64,000 bases of DNA from an uncultured bacterium (GTDB taxonomy: Bacteria; Planctomycetota; UBA1135; GCA-002686595): positions 124,001 through 188,000 of the forward strand of contig CALJGV010000014.1 in assembly GCA_938075305.1 (NCBI GenBank), read 5' to 3'. How positions within the stretch are numbered: the stretch's first letter is position 1; every line of letters begins with the position of its first letter. The notes below the pieces were generated by a model. That model worked only from the letters and a program-made list of their open reading frames with translations, had not been told where the DNA came from and did not search any database. Shown piece by piece: positions 27,679 through 35,396 of this stretch. The position numbers and the translations under genes were made by a program.

Positions 27679-28113
27679 ATCTGCCGAAATCCGAGGATCC
27701 TGGGCGTGGGCGTCGCGTCGGGGAGCGTGGTTCATCTGGCGGAACTCGACCCGGGAGTCGAGGTTCGGACGGTTGGGTGTGGGGCGCATCGGTCGCGGGC
27801 CACGTGCTCATGTGGTCCGCAACTATCTGCCGCGTGGTGTCTTATGTCAGTCTTCGGGTGCTGGCGGCGGGCGCCCAGGGGCGACCGACCAGCGGTGGTG
27901 CGGCCGAAGCCGTGGCACGCGTCAAGGGAGACGAAGCGCCGGCCGCTATCTTCCCGTCTACACCCCGCTGTTTCGACCCGCAGGCGGGTTCGATTCACGA
28001 TTCTTGCATGACTGGAGCCTGGGCCCGCGACCCGTATTGAGGGGCGAAACAGGCTCGCGCCTTGTTTGGCGGGGGTCGTTGCTCGGGGGGCGTCCCGCTG
28101 TCAGTCTCTGTTC
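27679..28113. other. Divergent intergenic region, gspD / membrane protein pair
   Basis: These 435 bases between divergent genes hold no gene I can support. They should carry the promoter of the secretion operon and of the genes to the right. The only structure I see is an imperfect dyad at 27800-27815 (CCACGTG, CT, CATGTGG; 6 of 7 pairs) and a short hairpin ACCCGC/GCGGGT near 27975-27990. No confident -35/-10 pair is visible. Confidence 0.5.
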
Positions 28114-28425
28114 ATGGCAGAGTCAGATCCCGCCCCGGCCGACCCCGATGAGCCCGCCGTTGGCGCTCGAGGGTTGGACCAGGGGGAGGCGGCCCGGGGT
28201 CCCGATGGCGGGCCTGCTGGGCGCAGCGCCTCGGGCTCGCTGGCGCTGCTGGCCGTCGCCCTCCTGGGCGCCGTGACCGCCGACGCGGCGGGGATCGGTG
28301 GTGAGCCCGGCCCCCGGGGGTGGGCTTGGCCAGGGTCGTTCGCGCTGCTGGGGGCCGTCGGCGCGGCCGCGGTGCTGGCGCTCTCCCTCGGTCTGGATCG
28401 CCTCAGGGAGCGTCGTCGTGGTTGA
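28114..28425 (+). CDS. Small membrane protein with two hydrophobic segments
   Basis: This is a 103-residue protein with an Asp/Glu/Gly-rich N-terminal 40 residues and hydrophobic segments at about 46-62 and 76-95, ending in a basic tail RLRERRRG. I recognise no family. The ATG at 28114 is preferred over an upstream TTG. Its stop overlaps the next gene's GTG start by 8 bases, so the two products are likely made together and may form a complex. Confidence 0.5.
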   Translation: MAESDPAPADPDEPAVGARGLDQGEAARGPDGGPAGRSASGSLALLAVALLGAVTADAAGIGGEPGPRGWAWPGSFALLGAVGAAAVLALSLGLDRLRERRRG

Positions 28426-29887
28426 CCTGCTCCCCTTCCTCGCCAAGTGGCCGCCCGGTACCGCGCTCATGGCGCTCGGGGTGGTCTGCGCGCTCCTCCG
28501 TGGTCAGCGGATCGCGGTGCTCGGGCTGATCGGGGTCGTGCTCGAGTTCGCTCGCCTTGAAGTTGGGGGCCTCGCCCTCACCGGGTCCATCGCCGTCCTC
28601 GTGGTGGTGGGGCTCGCCGCGCTCGCGTCCTCCCGCGACTACGCCGAATCGGAGAGCGCCCTGAGCCCAGGACTCTCGCTGGTCCTGTCAGGCCTGCTGC
28701 TCCTTGTGGTCCAACTCGATCACCTCGGGTGGGTCGCCGCCCTGCTGTTCCTCGCAGGGATTCTCGAGCGAGCGCTCGTTCCGGGAGGGGACGCCGCGGG
28801 GCGCGACCCGGCCTCCGGTCAGCCCACGGCCCGGGCCCATGCCTGGCGGGGCGCGACCTTGATCTCCCTGGCGAGTGCCAGCTTGCTGGGGCTTGGGGCC
28901 CAGGGCCGCATGCAGGACGGGGGAGACCTCTCGGTGGCGTGGATCGGAACGCCGTTCGCCGGCGATACCCCGACCACGCTCATCTTCCTCGGGCTGGTCC
29001 TCCCGGTGGCGCTGCCGCCCAACTGGGGAGGGGCGGGGCAGGCCCTCGCGGCCGGCCCGGCTCGACGGGACGCGGGGAGCTTCCTGAACGCGGGGCTCCT
29101 TCGGGGCATCGTGCTGCTCGTCCTCCTCGGGCGCACCTTCTCCGGATCCGACGCCCTGCTGGACGTGGGGCTCGTGGTCGCGACCCTCGCGCCGCTCCTC
29201 GCCCTTCTCGGCCGGCAGCTGGCGGCCCGATTCCTGGCGCTCTCGGTGTACGGGGTGCTGGGCCTGCTGCTCGGGATCGCGTCCATCGCATCCGAGCAGG
29301 CCCAGGGGGCCCTCGGGTTCTCCGTGATCGGCCTCGCCCTCGCGGGCGCAGGAGCCGCCCTTGCGCTGTTGCTGACCACCCACGCCCGGGCGCGGCAGCC
29401 GGGCCTCGGCGTCCGGGGGCTCGGGCACGTCTTCCCGAGCGCCTTCGCCTTCGCCCTCCTCTGCATGCTCGCGCTGATGGCGCTCCCGGGCACCCTGCTG
29501 TTCGAGGGGCGCTCAAGCGGCCTGGAGGCCATGTCGTCCGACGGGGCGGCAGCGGAGGCTCTGGCCTTCGCGGTGCTCGCGGGGCCGCTGGCGGTGTTCA
29601 CCTCGCTTCCGTTCCTGCGCCTCGCCTTCTTCAGCCCCGGCGTCGCGGGTGGCCACGTGGAGGGGCGGCGCGCGAGCGCGCCGCCCGCCATGATCGTCGC
29701 CCTCGCCCTGGCCGCCGGCGGGTTGATCGCCCTCGGCCTGGTCCCCTCGGCGCTCGCGCCGCTCCTGCCCACGGGGGCGGCTCCGCCCGATCGCCTCCTG
29801 ACCGCACCCCAGCAGCTCCAGATCCTCCTCGGGGCGGCGCTCTTGGCGCGGATCGTCCGGCGCGAAAGGTCCACCTCACCGGCCTAG
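28418..29887 (+). CDS. Polytopic membrane protein, possibly a degenerate NuoM/N-MrpD-like subunit
   Basis: This 489-residue, very hydrophobic protein has about 13-14 predicted membrane segments and few charged residues. The spacing of long helices and two fragments, ARFLALSVYGVLGLLLGI and LMALPGTLLFEG, recall the proton-conducting subunits of complex I and Mrp antiporters (compare the AYSS-H-GY-LLG and LPGTSGF-GE regions of that family). The key membrane lysines and histidine of those pumps are not evident, so the link is tentative. The GTG start at 28418 overlaps the preceding gene by 8 bases. The PTS IIA-like gene follows after 19 bases. Confidence 0.5.
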   Translation: MVDLLPFLAKWPPGTALMALGVVCALLRGQRIAVLGLIGVVLEFARLEVGGLALTGSIAVLVVVGLAALASSRDYAESESALSPGLSLVLSGLLLLVVQLDHLGWVAALLFLAGILERALVPGGDAAGRDPASGQPTARAHAWRGATLISLASASLLGLGAQGRMQDGGDLSVAWIGTPFAGDTPTTLIFLGLVLPVALPPNWGGAGQALAAGPARRDAGSFLNAGLLRGIVLLVLLGRTFSGSDALLDVGLVVATLAPLLALLGRQLAARFLALSVYGVLGLLLGIASIASEQAQGALGFSVIGLALAGAGAALALLLTTHARARQPGLGVRGLGHVFPSAFAFALLCMLALMALPGTLLFEGRSSGLEAMSSDGAAAEALAFAVLAGPLAVFTSLPFLRLAFFSPGVAGGHVEGRRASAPPAMIVALALAAGGLIALGLVPSALAPLLPTGAAPPDRLLTAPQQLQILLGAALLARIVRRERSTSPA

Positions 29888-29906
29888 GGCCGTTATCCTC
29901 CGGCCC

Positions 29907-30374
29907 ATGGGACCGAGCGAACTCTTCCAACCCGAGGATCTCCTCCTGGGGTTCGAACCCGCGGACAAGTGGGAGGCGATCCACTCGCTCGTGGATCACC
30001 TGGTGGAGCGCGGGCGGCTGAGCCCGGACGCCTCGGAGACGGTTCGCGAGGCGGTCCTCGGCCGGGAGCGCTCGATGTCCACCGGAATGGAGCTGGGCGT
30101 CGCCATCCCGCACGCCGCGGTGGACGATCTTCCCGAGATCGTCGGGGCCATGGGGGTGGTGCAGCGAGACGGCGGCCTCGACTTCGAGTCCATCGACGGC
30201 CAGCCGACGCGTGTCGTCGTGCTCCTCGTGATCCCCAAGGCCCAGAAGCTGCTCCACATTCGCACCCTCGCGGACATCGCCAGGGTGCTGGCCAAGGACT
30301 CCGTGCGCGAGCGGCTGCTGGCCACCGCCGACGCCGAGGAAGCGCTAGCCGCGCTCATCGCGGGAACGTCCTGA
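29907..30374 (+). CDS. PTS EIIA-2 (PtsN-like) domain protein
   Basis: This 155-residue protein matches the fructose/mannitol-type EIIA domain. The phosphorylated histidine lies in GVAIPHAAVD at about residue 67. The first strand-helix (LLLGFEPADKWEAIHSLVDHLV) and the late LLHIRTLADIARVL helix are typical. Without a PTS permease nearby it is likely regulatory, like nitrogen-PTS PtsN, perhaps affecting sigma-54-linked or potassium functions. The window does have an NtrBC-type pair 1.2 kb away, but no direct link is shown. Confidence 0.85.
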   Translation: MGPSELFQPEDLLLGFEPADKWEAIHSLVDHLVERGRLSPDASETVREAVLGRERSMSTGMELGVAIPHAAVDDLPEIVGAMGVVQRDGGLDFESIDGQPTRVVVLLVIPKAQKLLHIRTLADIARVLAKDSVRERLLATADAEEALAALIAGTS

Positions 30375-30379
30375 TCCCC

Positions 30380-30421
30380 CGGGGGTGGGCCGCCCTCCAC
30401 GGGCCCTCCGGATGACCCCCG
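30380..30421. terminator. Possible branched hairpin between convergent genes
   Basis: CGGGGGT (30380-30386) pairs with ACCCCCG (30415-30421), and an inner GGGCC/GGCCC stem lies between. It is in the 51-base convergent gap after the PTS IIA-like gene. Weak, no U-tract. Confidence 0.3.
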
Positions 30422-30425
30422 CGGC

Positions 30426-31532
30426 TCAGCTCGGCGACGGGCCGACCCAGTCCGCCATGCGCGCGTCCACCATGCGGGAGATGGCGTCGGCTGTCTGGCG
30501 GTAGAGCTCGAGCGAACCGCCGAAGGGATCGGGGACGTCTTCCCCGGCGGGGTCGAGGAGCTCGACGTTGGCTGCGGCGCCCGCGGGCAGCATCGAGAGG
30601 AGCGCGTCGCGATGCGACGCGGTCATGCAGTAGACGCGGTCCTGGTCAGCGACGAGCGCCTCGAGGGCCGGGGTGGAGCGGTGATCCCCGAGGGGGATGT
30701 CGCGCTCCGCGAGGGCCTCGATCGCCTGAGGTGACGCCGGAGAACCGGGCCCGGCGTAGACCCCGGCGGATCCGATCCTGAAGCCGAAGTCGGCCTCGTC
30801 TTTGGCCTCCAGCGCGCTGCGGAGCGCCGTGCGAGCCAGGGCCTCGGCCATGGGGCTGCGGCAGGTGTTGCCCGTGCAGACGAAAAGCAGCCGCTGGCCG
30901 GCCGTGCGCTTGATCTCTTCCATGGTGACGATTCCCTCTCGCAAGAGTTCTATCCCACCGGGGCCGAGCCGCGCCACCGTGGAGGCCTCGCCAAGGGCGC
31001 ACGGGCCTCCGTCGAGCACGGCGGCCAGTTCACCACCGGCGAAGATTTGACGAACCGTCTCGGCGTCGGTGGCGGGGGCCTCGCCCGCTCGGTTGGCGCT
31101 GGTCATGACCACCGGGAAGGGGGCGGCGCTGAGGACCGCGCCGGTGGCCTCATGGGCCGGGGCCCGGACCCCGGTCCATCCGTCGGCCGTGATGAGCTCG
31201 AGGCCTGGGGCCGTGGAGCGGACCACGAGCGTGAGAGGGCCGGGCCAGTACCGCTCCGTCGCCCGCTCGACCAGCGCCGGCAGCGCGGCGCGCCCGGCGA
31301 GGGCCTCCGTGCCGCCCACGTGCCAGGTGTACGGCCGGGGGGCACTCGTCCCCTTGACGGTGGCCAGGCGCTCGAGGGCCTCGGGCTGGTCGGCCCGCAC
31401 GGCGAGGCCATAGACGGTCTCCGTGGGCATGGAGACGACCGCGCCGGCCTCCAGGGCCCGTACGAGGCGCTGGATGACATCCTCGGTCGGGCGGTGGCCG
31501 GCCTGGACGGTGAGGTGGTCTGACTCGCTCAA
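30426..31532 (-). CDS. Fusion: Sua5/YrdC threonylcarbamoyl-AMP synthase plus low-molecular-weight protein phosphatase
   Basis: This is a 368-residue two-domain protein. Residues 15-205 match Sua5/YrdC, which makes threonylcarbamoyl-AMP for tRNA t6A37: SMPTETVYGLAVRAD, YWPGPLTLVV and VMTSANRAGEAP. Residues 213-365 match low-molecular-weight tyrosine/arginine phosphatases, with the P-loop VCTGNTCRS (Cys219, Arg225) and the general-acid segment VPDPFGGS (Asp335). The KxR motif of Sua5 is altered to KGTSAPRP. The two genes are neighbours in some bacteria (for example ywlC and ywlE of Bacillus), so a fusion is plausible. It is divergent from the histidine kinase gene. Confidence 0.88.
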   Translation of the reverse strand: MSESDHLTVQAGHRPTEDVIQRLVRALEAGAVVSMPTETVYGLAVRADQPEALERLATVKGTSAPRPYTWHVGGTEALAGRAALPALVERATERYWPGPLTLVVRSTAPGLELITADGWTGVRAPAHEATGAVLSAAPFPVVMTSANRAGEAPATDAETVRQIFAGGELAAVLDGGPCALGEASTVARLGPGGIELLREGIVTMEEIKRTAGQRLLFVCTGNTCRSPMAEALARTALRSALEAKDEADFGFRIGSAGVYAGPGSPASPQAIEALAERDIPLGDHRSTPALEALVADQDRVYCMTASHRDALLSMLPAGAAANVELLDPAGEDVPDPFGGSLELYRQTADAISRMVDARMADWVGPSPS

Positions 31533-31591
31533 AGGGAGGTCACGGGGAGGCCGTGTGCGGTTAGTCTGCCGCCGGGCCCCCGTGCTTCGCG

Positions 31592-32455
31592 ATGATTTTG
31601 GTCGATCCGCGGGCCCCTGTCATGGAAGAGGAGATCGATTGGGACAGCCGGCCTCCCGTGGGCCCGGTGGAGGAGGTCAGCGGGCGGCGACGGATGCTCG
31701 CGCGTCTGGCCGGTGGCCTCGCGCACGAGATCAAGAACCCGCTCTCGACCATGGCCATCAACCTGACCCTGCTCGAGGAGGAGTTCCAGCCGGCACCCGG
31801 TGGGGACGGCGGTCAATCGCCCGCGGAGAAGCGCTCGCTCAAGCGGGTGAAGACGCTCCAGCGGGAGGTGACGCGGCTGGAGGGGATCCTCGAGGACTTC
31901 CTGCGCTTCGCGCGGGGGGGCGACATCAACCGAGCGCCGGCGGACCTGGTGGGGCTGGTCCGGGACGCCCTGGAGTTCGCCGAGCCCGAGCTGGAGACCG
32001 AAGGGGTGAGGCTGCACGCCCTTCTGCCCGGGTCGCTCCCGCTCGTGATGCTCGACGGAGGGACGTTCCGTCAGGCGCTCCTGAACCTGATCGTCAACGC
32101 CCGGCAGGCGATGCCAGGCGGCGGGGAGCTCATCGTCGAGCTGCGCCGTGACGGGCCGAGAGCGGAGCTGACGATCACCGACTCGGGAGTCGGGATGTCG
32201 CCGGCCCAGCTCGAGCAGTGCTTCGACCTCTACTACTCGACCAAGCGCAACGGGACGGGACTGGGGCTCGCCACGGTCAAGCGCATCATCGAGATGCACG
32301 ATGGGGAGATCGGCGTCATGAGTGAGGAGGGGCGTGGGACCCGCTTCGTGATGTGGCTGCCGCTCCTGCAGGAGATCCGGCCTTCTCGCTCCGGGGCAGA
32401 CGAACAGGACGAGGCCGGCCGGACGCCGGGCGATCCAGGAGATACCGATGAGTGA
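31592..32455 (+). CDS. NtrB-type sensor histidine kinase without a membrane segment
   Basis: This is a 287-residue cytoplasmic kinase. The H-box is LAHEIKNPLSTM, preceded by only about 45 residues, so there is no PAS, HAMP or transmembrane sensor. The N-box is LLNLIVNARQAMPGG, the G1 box DSGVGMSP and the G2 box GTGLGLATVKRI. The small size suggests that it senses a cytoplasmic partner protein. The ATG at 31592 or at 31622 is possible. It overlaps the response-regulator gene by 8 bases, its evident partner. Confidence 0.88.
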   Translation: MILVDPRAPVMEEEIDWDSRPPVGPVEEVSGRRRMLARLAGGLAHEIKNPLSTMAINLTLLEEEFQPAPGGDGGQSPAEKRSLKRVKTLQREVTRLEGILEDFLRFARGGDINRAPADLVGLVRDALEFAEPELETEGVRLHALLPGSLPLVMLDGGTFRQALLNLIVNARQAMPGGGELIVELRRDGPRAELTITDSGVGMSPAQLEQCFDLYYSTKRNGTGLGLATVKRIIEMHDGEIGVMSEEGRGTRFVMWLPLLQEIRPSRSGADEQDEAGRTPGDPGDTDE

Positions 32456-33857
32456 CGCGAGCGCGGGGAAGATCCTGATCATCGACGACGACGAGGGCCA
32501 TGGTGAGGCCCTCGGCGACGGGCTGGAGATCGACGGGTACGACTGCACGGTGGTCGGGTCCGGAGGTGAGGGTGTGAAGGCCCTGGAGGAAGTCGTGTTC
32601 GACGCGGTGCTCACGGACCTGGTCATGCATGACCGCTCCGGCCTCGAGGTCCTGCAGGAGGCCAAGCGACTGACGCCGGAGACGCCCGTGCTCCTGATCA
32701 CGGGGCACGCCACGGTCGAGACCGCCGTGGACGCCATGCGGGAGGGGGCTGAGGACTACCTGAGTAAGCCGGTCAAGCTCGCCGAGCTTCGGGCCAAGCT
32801 CTCGCGTGCGATCGAGAAGGGTCGGCTGCGCCGGGACAACGAGACCCTGCGGTCCGAGAACGTCGAGCTCCGCCGCCAGTTCGACAAGAGCTTCGGCTTC
32901 GACGGGCTGCGAGGACACTCCAAGGAGATGACTCGGGTCTTCGAGATCCTCGCGCGGGTGGCGCCCACCAGCGCGACCGTGCTGATCCTCGGGGAGAGCG
33001 GGACCGGCAAGGAGCTCATCGCCCGGGCCATCCACACCAACAGCGACCGCCGGGACCAGAACTTCGTCGCGGTCAACTGCGCCGCGCTCACGGACGGGCT
33101 CATCGAGTCCGAGCTGTTCGGTCACGTGAAGGGGGCCTTCACCGGAGCGCTGAGCGACAAGGAGGGGCGGGTGGCGTATGCCGACGGTGGAACCCTCTTC
33201 CTGGACGAGATCGGGGATATGCCCCTGGCGACCCAGGCCAAGCTGCTGCGGGTCCTGGAGGCCCGAGAGGTGGTGCAGGTCGGAGGTAACGACCCGCGTG
33301 CGGTGGACATTCGCCTGGTGGCGGCGACCAACCGCAACCTGCGGGAGATGGTCCAGGACGGCGAGTTCCGCGAGGACCTGTTCCACCGTCTCCAGGTCGT
33401 GGAGCTCATGCTTCCCCCGCTCCGGGAGCGGACGGGGGACGTGCCCCTCCTCATCGATCACTTCATCGACGAGTTCCGGGGGCTACATGGCCGAGAGGTG
33501 GAGGGCATCTCTCCCGAGGCGCGCGCGCTTCTCGCCCGCTATCGCTGGCCTGGGAACGTGCGGGAGCTCCGCAACGCCGTGGAGAACATGGTCCTCCTCG
33601 CTGGAGGGGCGACGCTCTCGGTGGACGATGTCCCCGAGTCGATCAGGGCCGCGACCGGCGCGGGTGCGGGAGACAGCGGCGCGGCCACGGGGGGCGGCGG
33701 CTACGACCTCGCGGGCCGCTCCCTGGATGAGGTGGAGCGCGCGTTGATCCGTGCGAACCTCGAGCTCATGGACGGCAACCGGAAGAAGGCGGCCGAGGTG
33801 ATGGGGATCGGAGAGCGGACGCTCTACCGCAAGATCAAGGAGTACGGCCTCTCCTAG
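32448..33857 (+). CDS. NtrC-family sigma-54-dependent response regulator
   Basis: This is a 469-residue regulator with three domains. The receiver domain (about 8-125) has the acidic pocket DDD, phosphoacceptor Asp57 and Lys108 in LSKPVK. The sigma-54 AAA+ domain (about 155-390) has Walker A GESGTGKE (182-189), the sigma-54 contact loop GAFTGA (229-234) and Walker B TLFLDE. The C-terminal Fis-type helix-turn-helix includes KKAAEVMGIGERTLYRKIKEYG. Phosphorylated by the upstream kinase, it would activate sigma-54 promoters. I found no clear -24/-12 promoter in this window. Its stop shares CTAG with the convergent gene. Confidence 0.94.
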   Translation: MSDASAGKILIIDDDEGHGEALGDGLEIDGYDCTVVGSGGEGVKALEEVVFDAVLTDLVMHDRSGLEVLQEAKRLTPETPVLLITGHATVETAVDAMREGAEDYLSKPVKLAELRAKLSRAIEKGRLRRDNETLRSENVELRRQFDKSFGFDGLRGHSKEMTRVFEILARVAPTSATVLILGESGTGKELIARAIHTNSDRRDQNFVAVNCAALTDGLIESELFGHVKGAFTGALSDKEGRVAYADGGTLFLDEIGDMPLATQAKLLRVLEAREVVQVGGNDPRAVDIRLVAATNRNLREMVQDGEFREDLFHRLQVVELMLPPLRERTGDVPLLIDHFIDEFRGLHGREVEGISPEARALLARYRWPGNVRELRNAVENMVLLAGGATLSVDDVPESIRAATGAGAGDSGAATGGGGYDLAGRSLDEVERALIRANLELMDGNRKKAAEVMGIGERTLYRKIKEYGLS

Positions 33858-34336
33858 GCTCGCCCGCGGGCGGAGTGGTTGACCTCGCGGGAGCGGATCA
33901 CCTTCCAGGTCCCGCGCAGCAGGCGCAGGTCCAGCACGGCCTCGAGGTCCCAGTAGGGCTGGGGCGCCTGCCCGGGGACGCGCTTCTTCAGGAGGCAGCA
34001 GAGGCGGATGGTGCAGATCGCATCGTCGCCCTCGCTGTCGGTGGACAGGAACTCAATTCCGGTCGACGGATCGAACTCGAGAACGAGGTCCTCCGTGCCC
34101 TCCCGGAGCGCTGAGCGCAGGTCGCGGTAATCCAGCCCGGTGTCCTCGTCCATGTACTTGCGAGACACATAGCGGCCGAGATCGCCCCCGCCGGTGTCCA
34201 TGACGGACTCGGCCATGGCGGCCATCTGGCGCTGAACCTGCTTTTCTCGGTCCCCGACGCCAGCCATGATCCGGCTGCCCCCGATCACGATGAGGATCAG
34301 ACCGAGCACGGACCAGATCACGGTCGAGAGTCTCAT
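33854..34336 (-). CDS. Membrane-anchored protein of unknown function
   Basis: This 160-residue protein has one N-terminal hydrophobic segment (about 5-24, VIWSVLGLILIVIGG) and a periplasmic or cytoplasmic domain with the pattern of a small NTF2-like fold: helices, then strands IEFLSTDSEGDDAICTIRL and a final VLDLRLLRGTWKVIRSREV. I do not recognise a family. I chose the ATG at 34336 because a longer upstream frame is Arg-rich noise. The end overlaps the convergent regulator gene by 4 bases, so the two stop codons share a CTAG. Confidence 0.6.
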   Translation of the reverse strand: MRLSTVIWSVLGLILIVIGGSRIMAGVGDREKQVQRQMAAMAESVMDTGGGDLGRYVSRKYMDEDTGLDYRDLRSALREGTEDLVLEFDPSTGIEFLSTDSEGDDAICTIRLCCLLKKRVPGQAPQPYWDLEAVLDLRLLRGTWKVIRSREVNHSARGRA

Positions 34337-34589
34337 GGGAGGAAGGGGGCGGTGGGGCGGCGCGTCCGCGAGGTTCGGCGCGCTGAGAGCGGAGGCGAAT
34401 CGCGCCTTCGAGCAGGGTAGACTTCCGTCGAGCCATGAGCGCCCCATGGGCGTCCCAAAATGGCGAACTCGCCCCGGATGGGGCGTCCGCAACGGATGAT
34501 CCGCAAGCACCGACAACGAGGCCACAGGGGACCGGTCACGGGGACAGGCATCCGCGTGGCCGCCCGGGCGGCTCAAGTGGATCCGGAGG

Positions 34590-35396
34590 GTGCCTGAGGC
34601 CATGTTCAAGAAGGCTCTCTGGCTCGCCGAGAAGGTGCGACGCCGCTTCGCCCCGGACGTGCCCACCCGTTCCCTCGGAGAGTGGGAGGCCCGCCACGAG
34701 GAGACGGTCCGTGAGGCTGTGGACTCGGTCCTGCCGTACCTCCCCGAGGACGGGGTGTTCCTGGACATCGGGGCGAACATCGGGATCTTCACCCGGCTCC
34801 TCAGGGAGCAGCGTCCGGGCGCCACCGGACTGCTCTTCGAGCCCGTGGCCCGCTACGCCGAGATGTGCCGGGAGCGCTTCGCCGGGGACGGGGGGCTCGA
34901 GGTCGTGCACGCGGCCATGGGGGACGAGGACGCCGTCCGAACCATCTACAAGGCCGCGCATAACTACGGGGCTAACTCGCTCATCACCGAGATCATGTTC
35001 GATCGCCGTCCCAACTCCGCCGTGCGGCCGGACACGGTCATCGAGGAGGAGGAGATCCGGCTCCTCGACGGTTCGCGATGGCTCCTCGAGCGGGGTATCG
35101 AGCACGTGGACGTCATCAAGACGGACACGGAGGGGTACGACTACGCGGTCCTGGACGGGCTGCGTGACTGGCTGGTGCGTACGGGCTGCCGCCCGGTCCT
35201 TCACGTGGAGCTCCTGGCTGAGGACTACCACCCCTTGGCGGAGCGCCAGCGTGCCGCCCTCGACGCCTACGTGCCCCTGGGCTATCAGGCGGTGGACCTC
35301 GAGCGGGACCTCTCGGGGACCGTGGGCGATGTGCTGCTGATCCCCGAGGGCCGGCAGCCGCTGGGCGGGCCGCAGCGAGGCGCGCCGAGGTCGTGA
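34590..35396 (+). CDS. FkbM-family SAM methyltransferase
   Basis: This is a 268-residue predicted sugar or glycan O-methyltransferase. Motif I is FLDIGANIGIFTRLL, followed by LLFEPVARYAEMCRERF, LEVVHAAMGDE and the FkbM hallmark HVDVIKTDTEGYDYAVLDG. These are diagnostic for the family, which methylates hydroxyls of polysaccharides and polyketides. The start may be the GTG at 34590 or the ATG at 34602. Its stop overlaps the flippase gene's GTG start, so it belongs to a three-gene surface-glycan group with the flippase and HAD genes. Confidence 0.85.
   Translation: MPEAMFKKALWLAEKVRRRFAPDVPTRSLGEWEARHEETVREAVDSVLPYLPEDGVFLDIGANIGIFTRLLREQRPGATGLLFEPVARYAEMCRERFAGDGGLEVVHAAMGDEDAVRTIYKAAHNYGANSLITEIMFDRRPNSAVRPDTVIEEEEIRLLDGSRWLLERGIEHVDVIKTDTEGYDYAVLDGLRDWLVRTGCRPVLHVELLAEDYHPLAERQRAALDAYVPLGYQAVDLERDLSGTVGDVLLIPEGRQPLGGPQRGAPRS

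Noticed and set aside
27987-27996. GGTTCGATTC resembling a tRNA T-loop
   Set aside because: Flanking bases do not form a T-stem, and no acceptor stem or anticodon arm can be folded around it.
25678-28011. A 777-codon plus-strand open frame antisense to gspD
   Set aside because: Composition is biased (Val/Asp/Arg/Gly), no family similarity, and gspD on the other strand is unmistakable.
31592-33857. Sigma-54 (-24/-12) promoter near the NtrBC-type pair
   Set aside because: I looked for TGGCAC followed by TTGC at the right spacing in the intergenic spaces of the window and found no convincing match.
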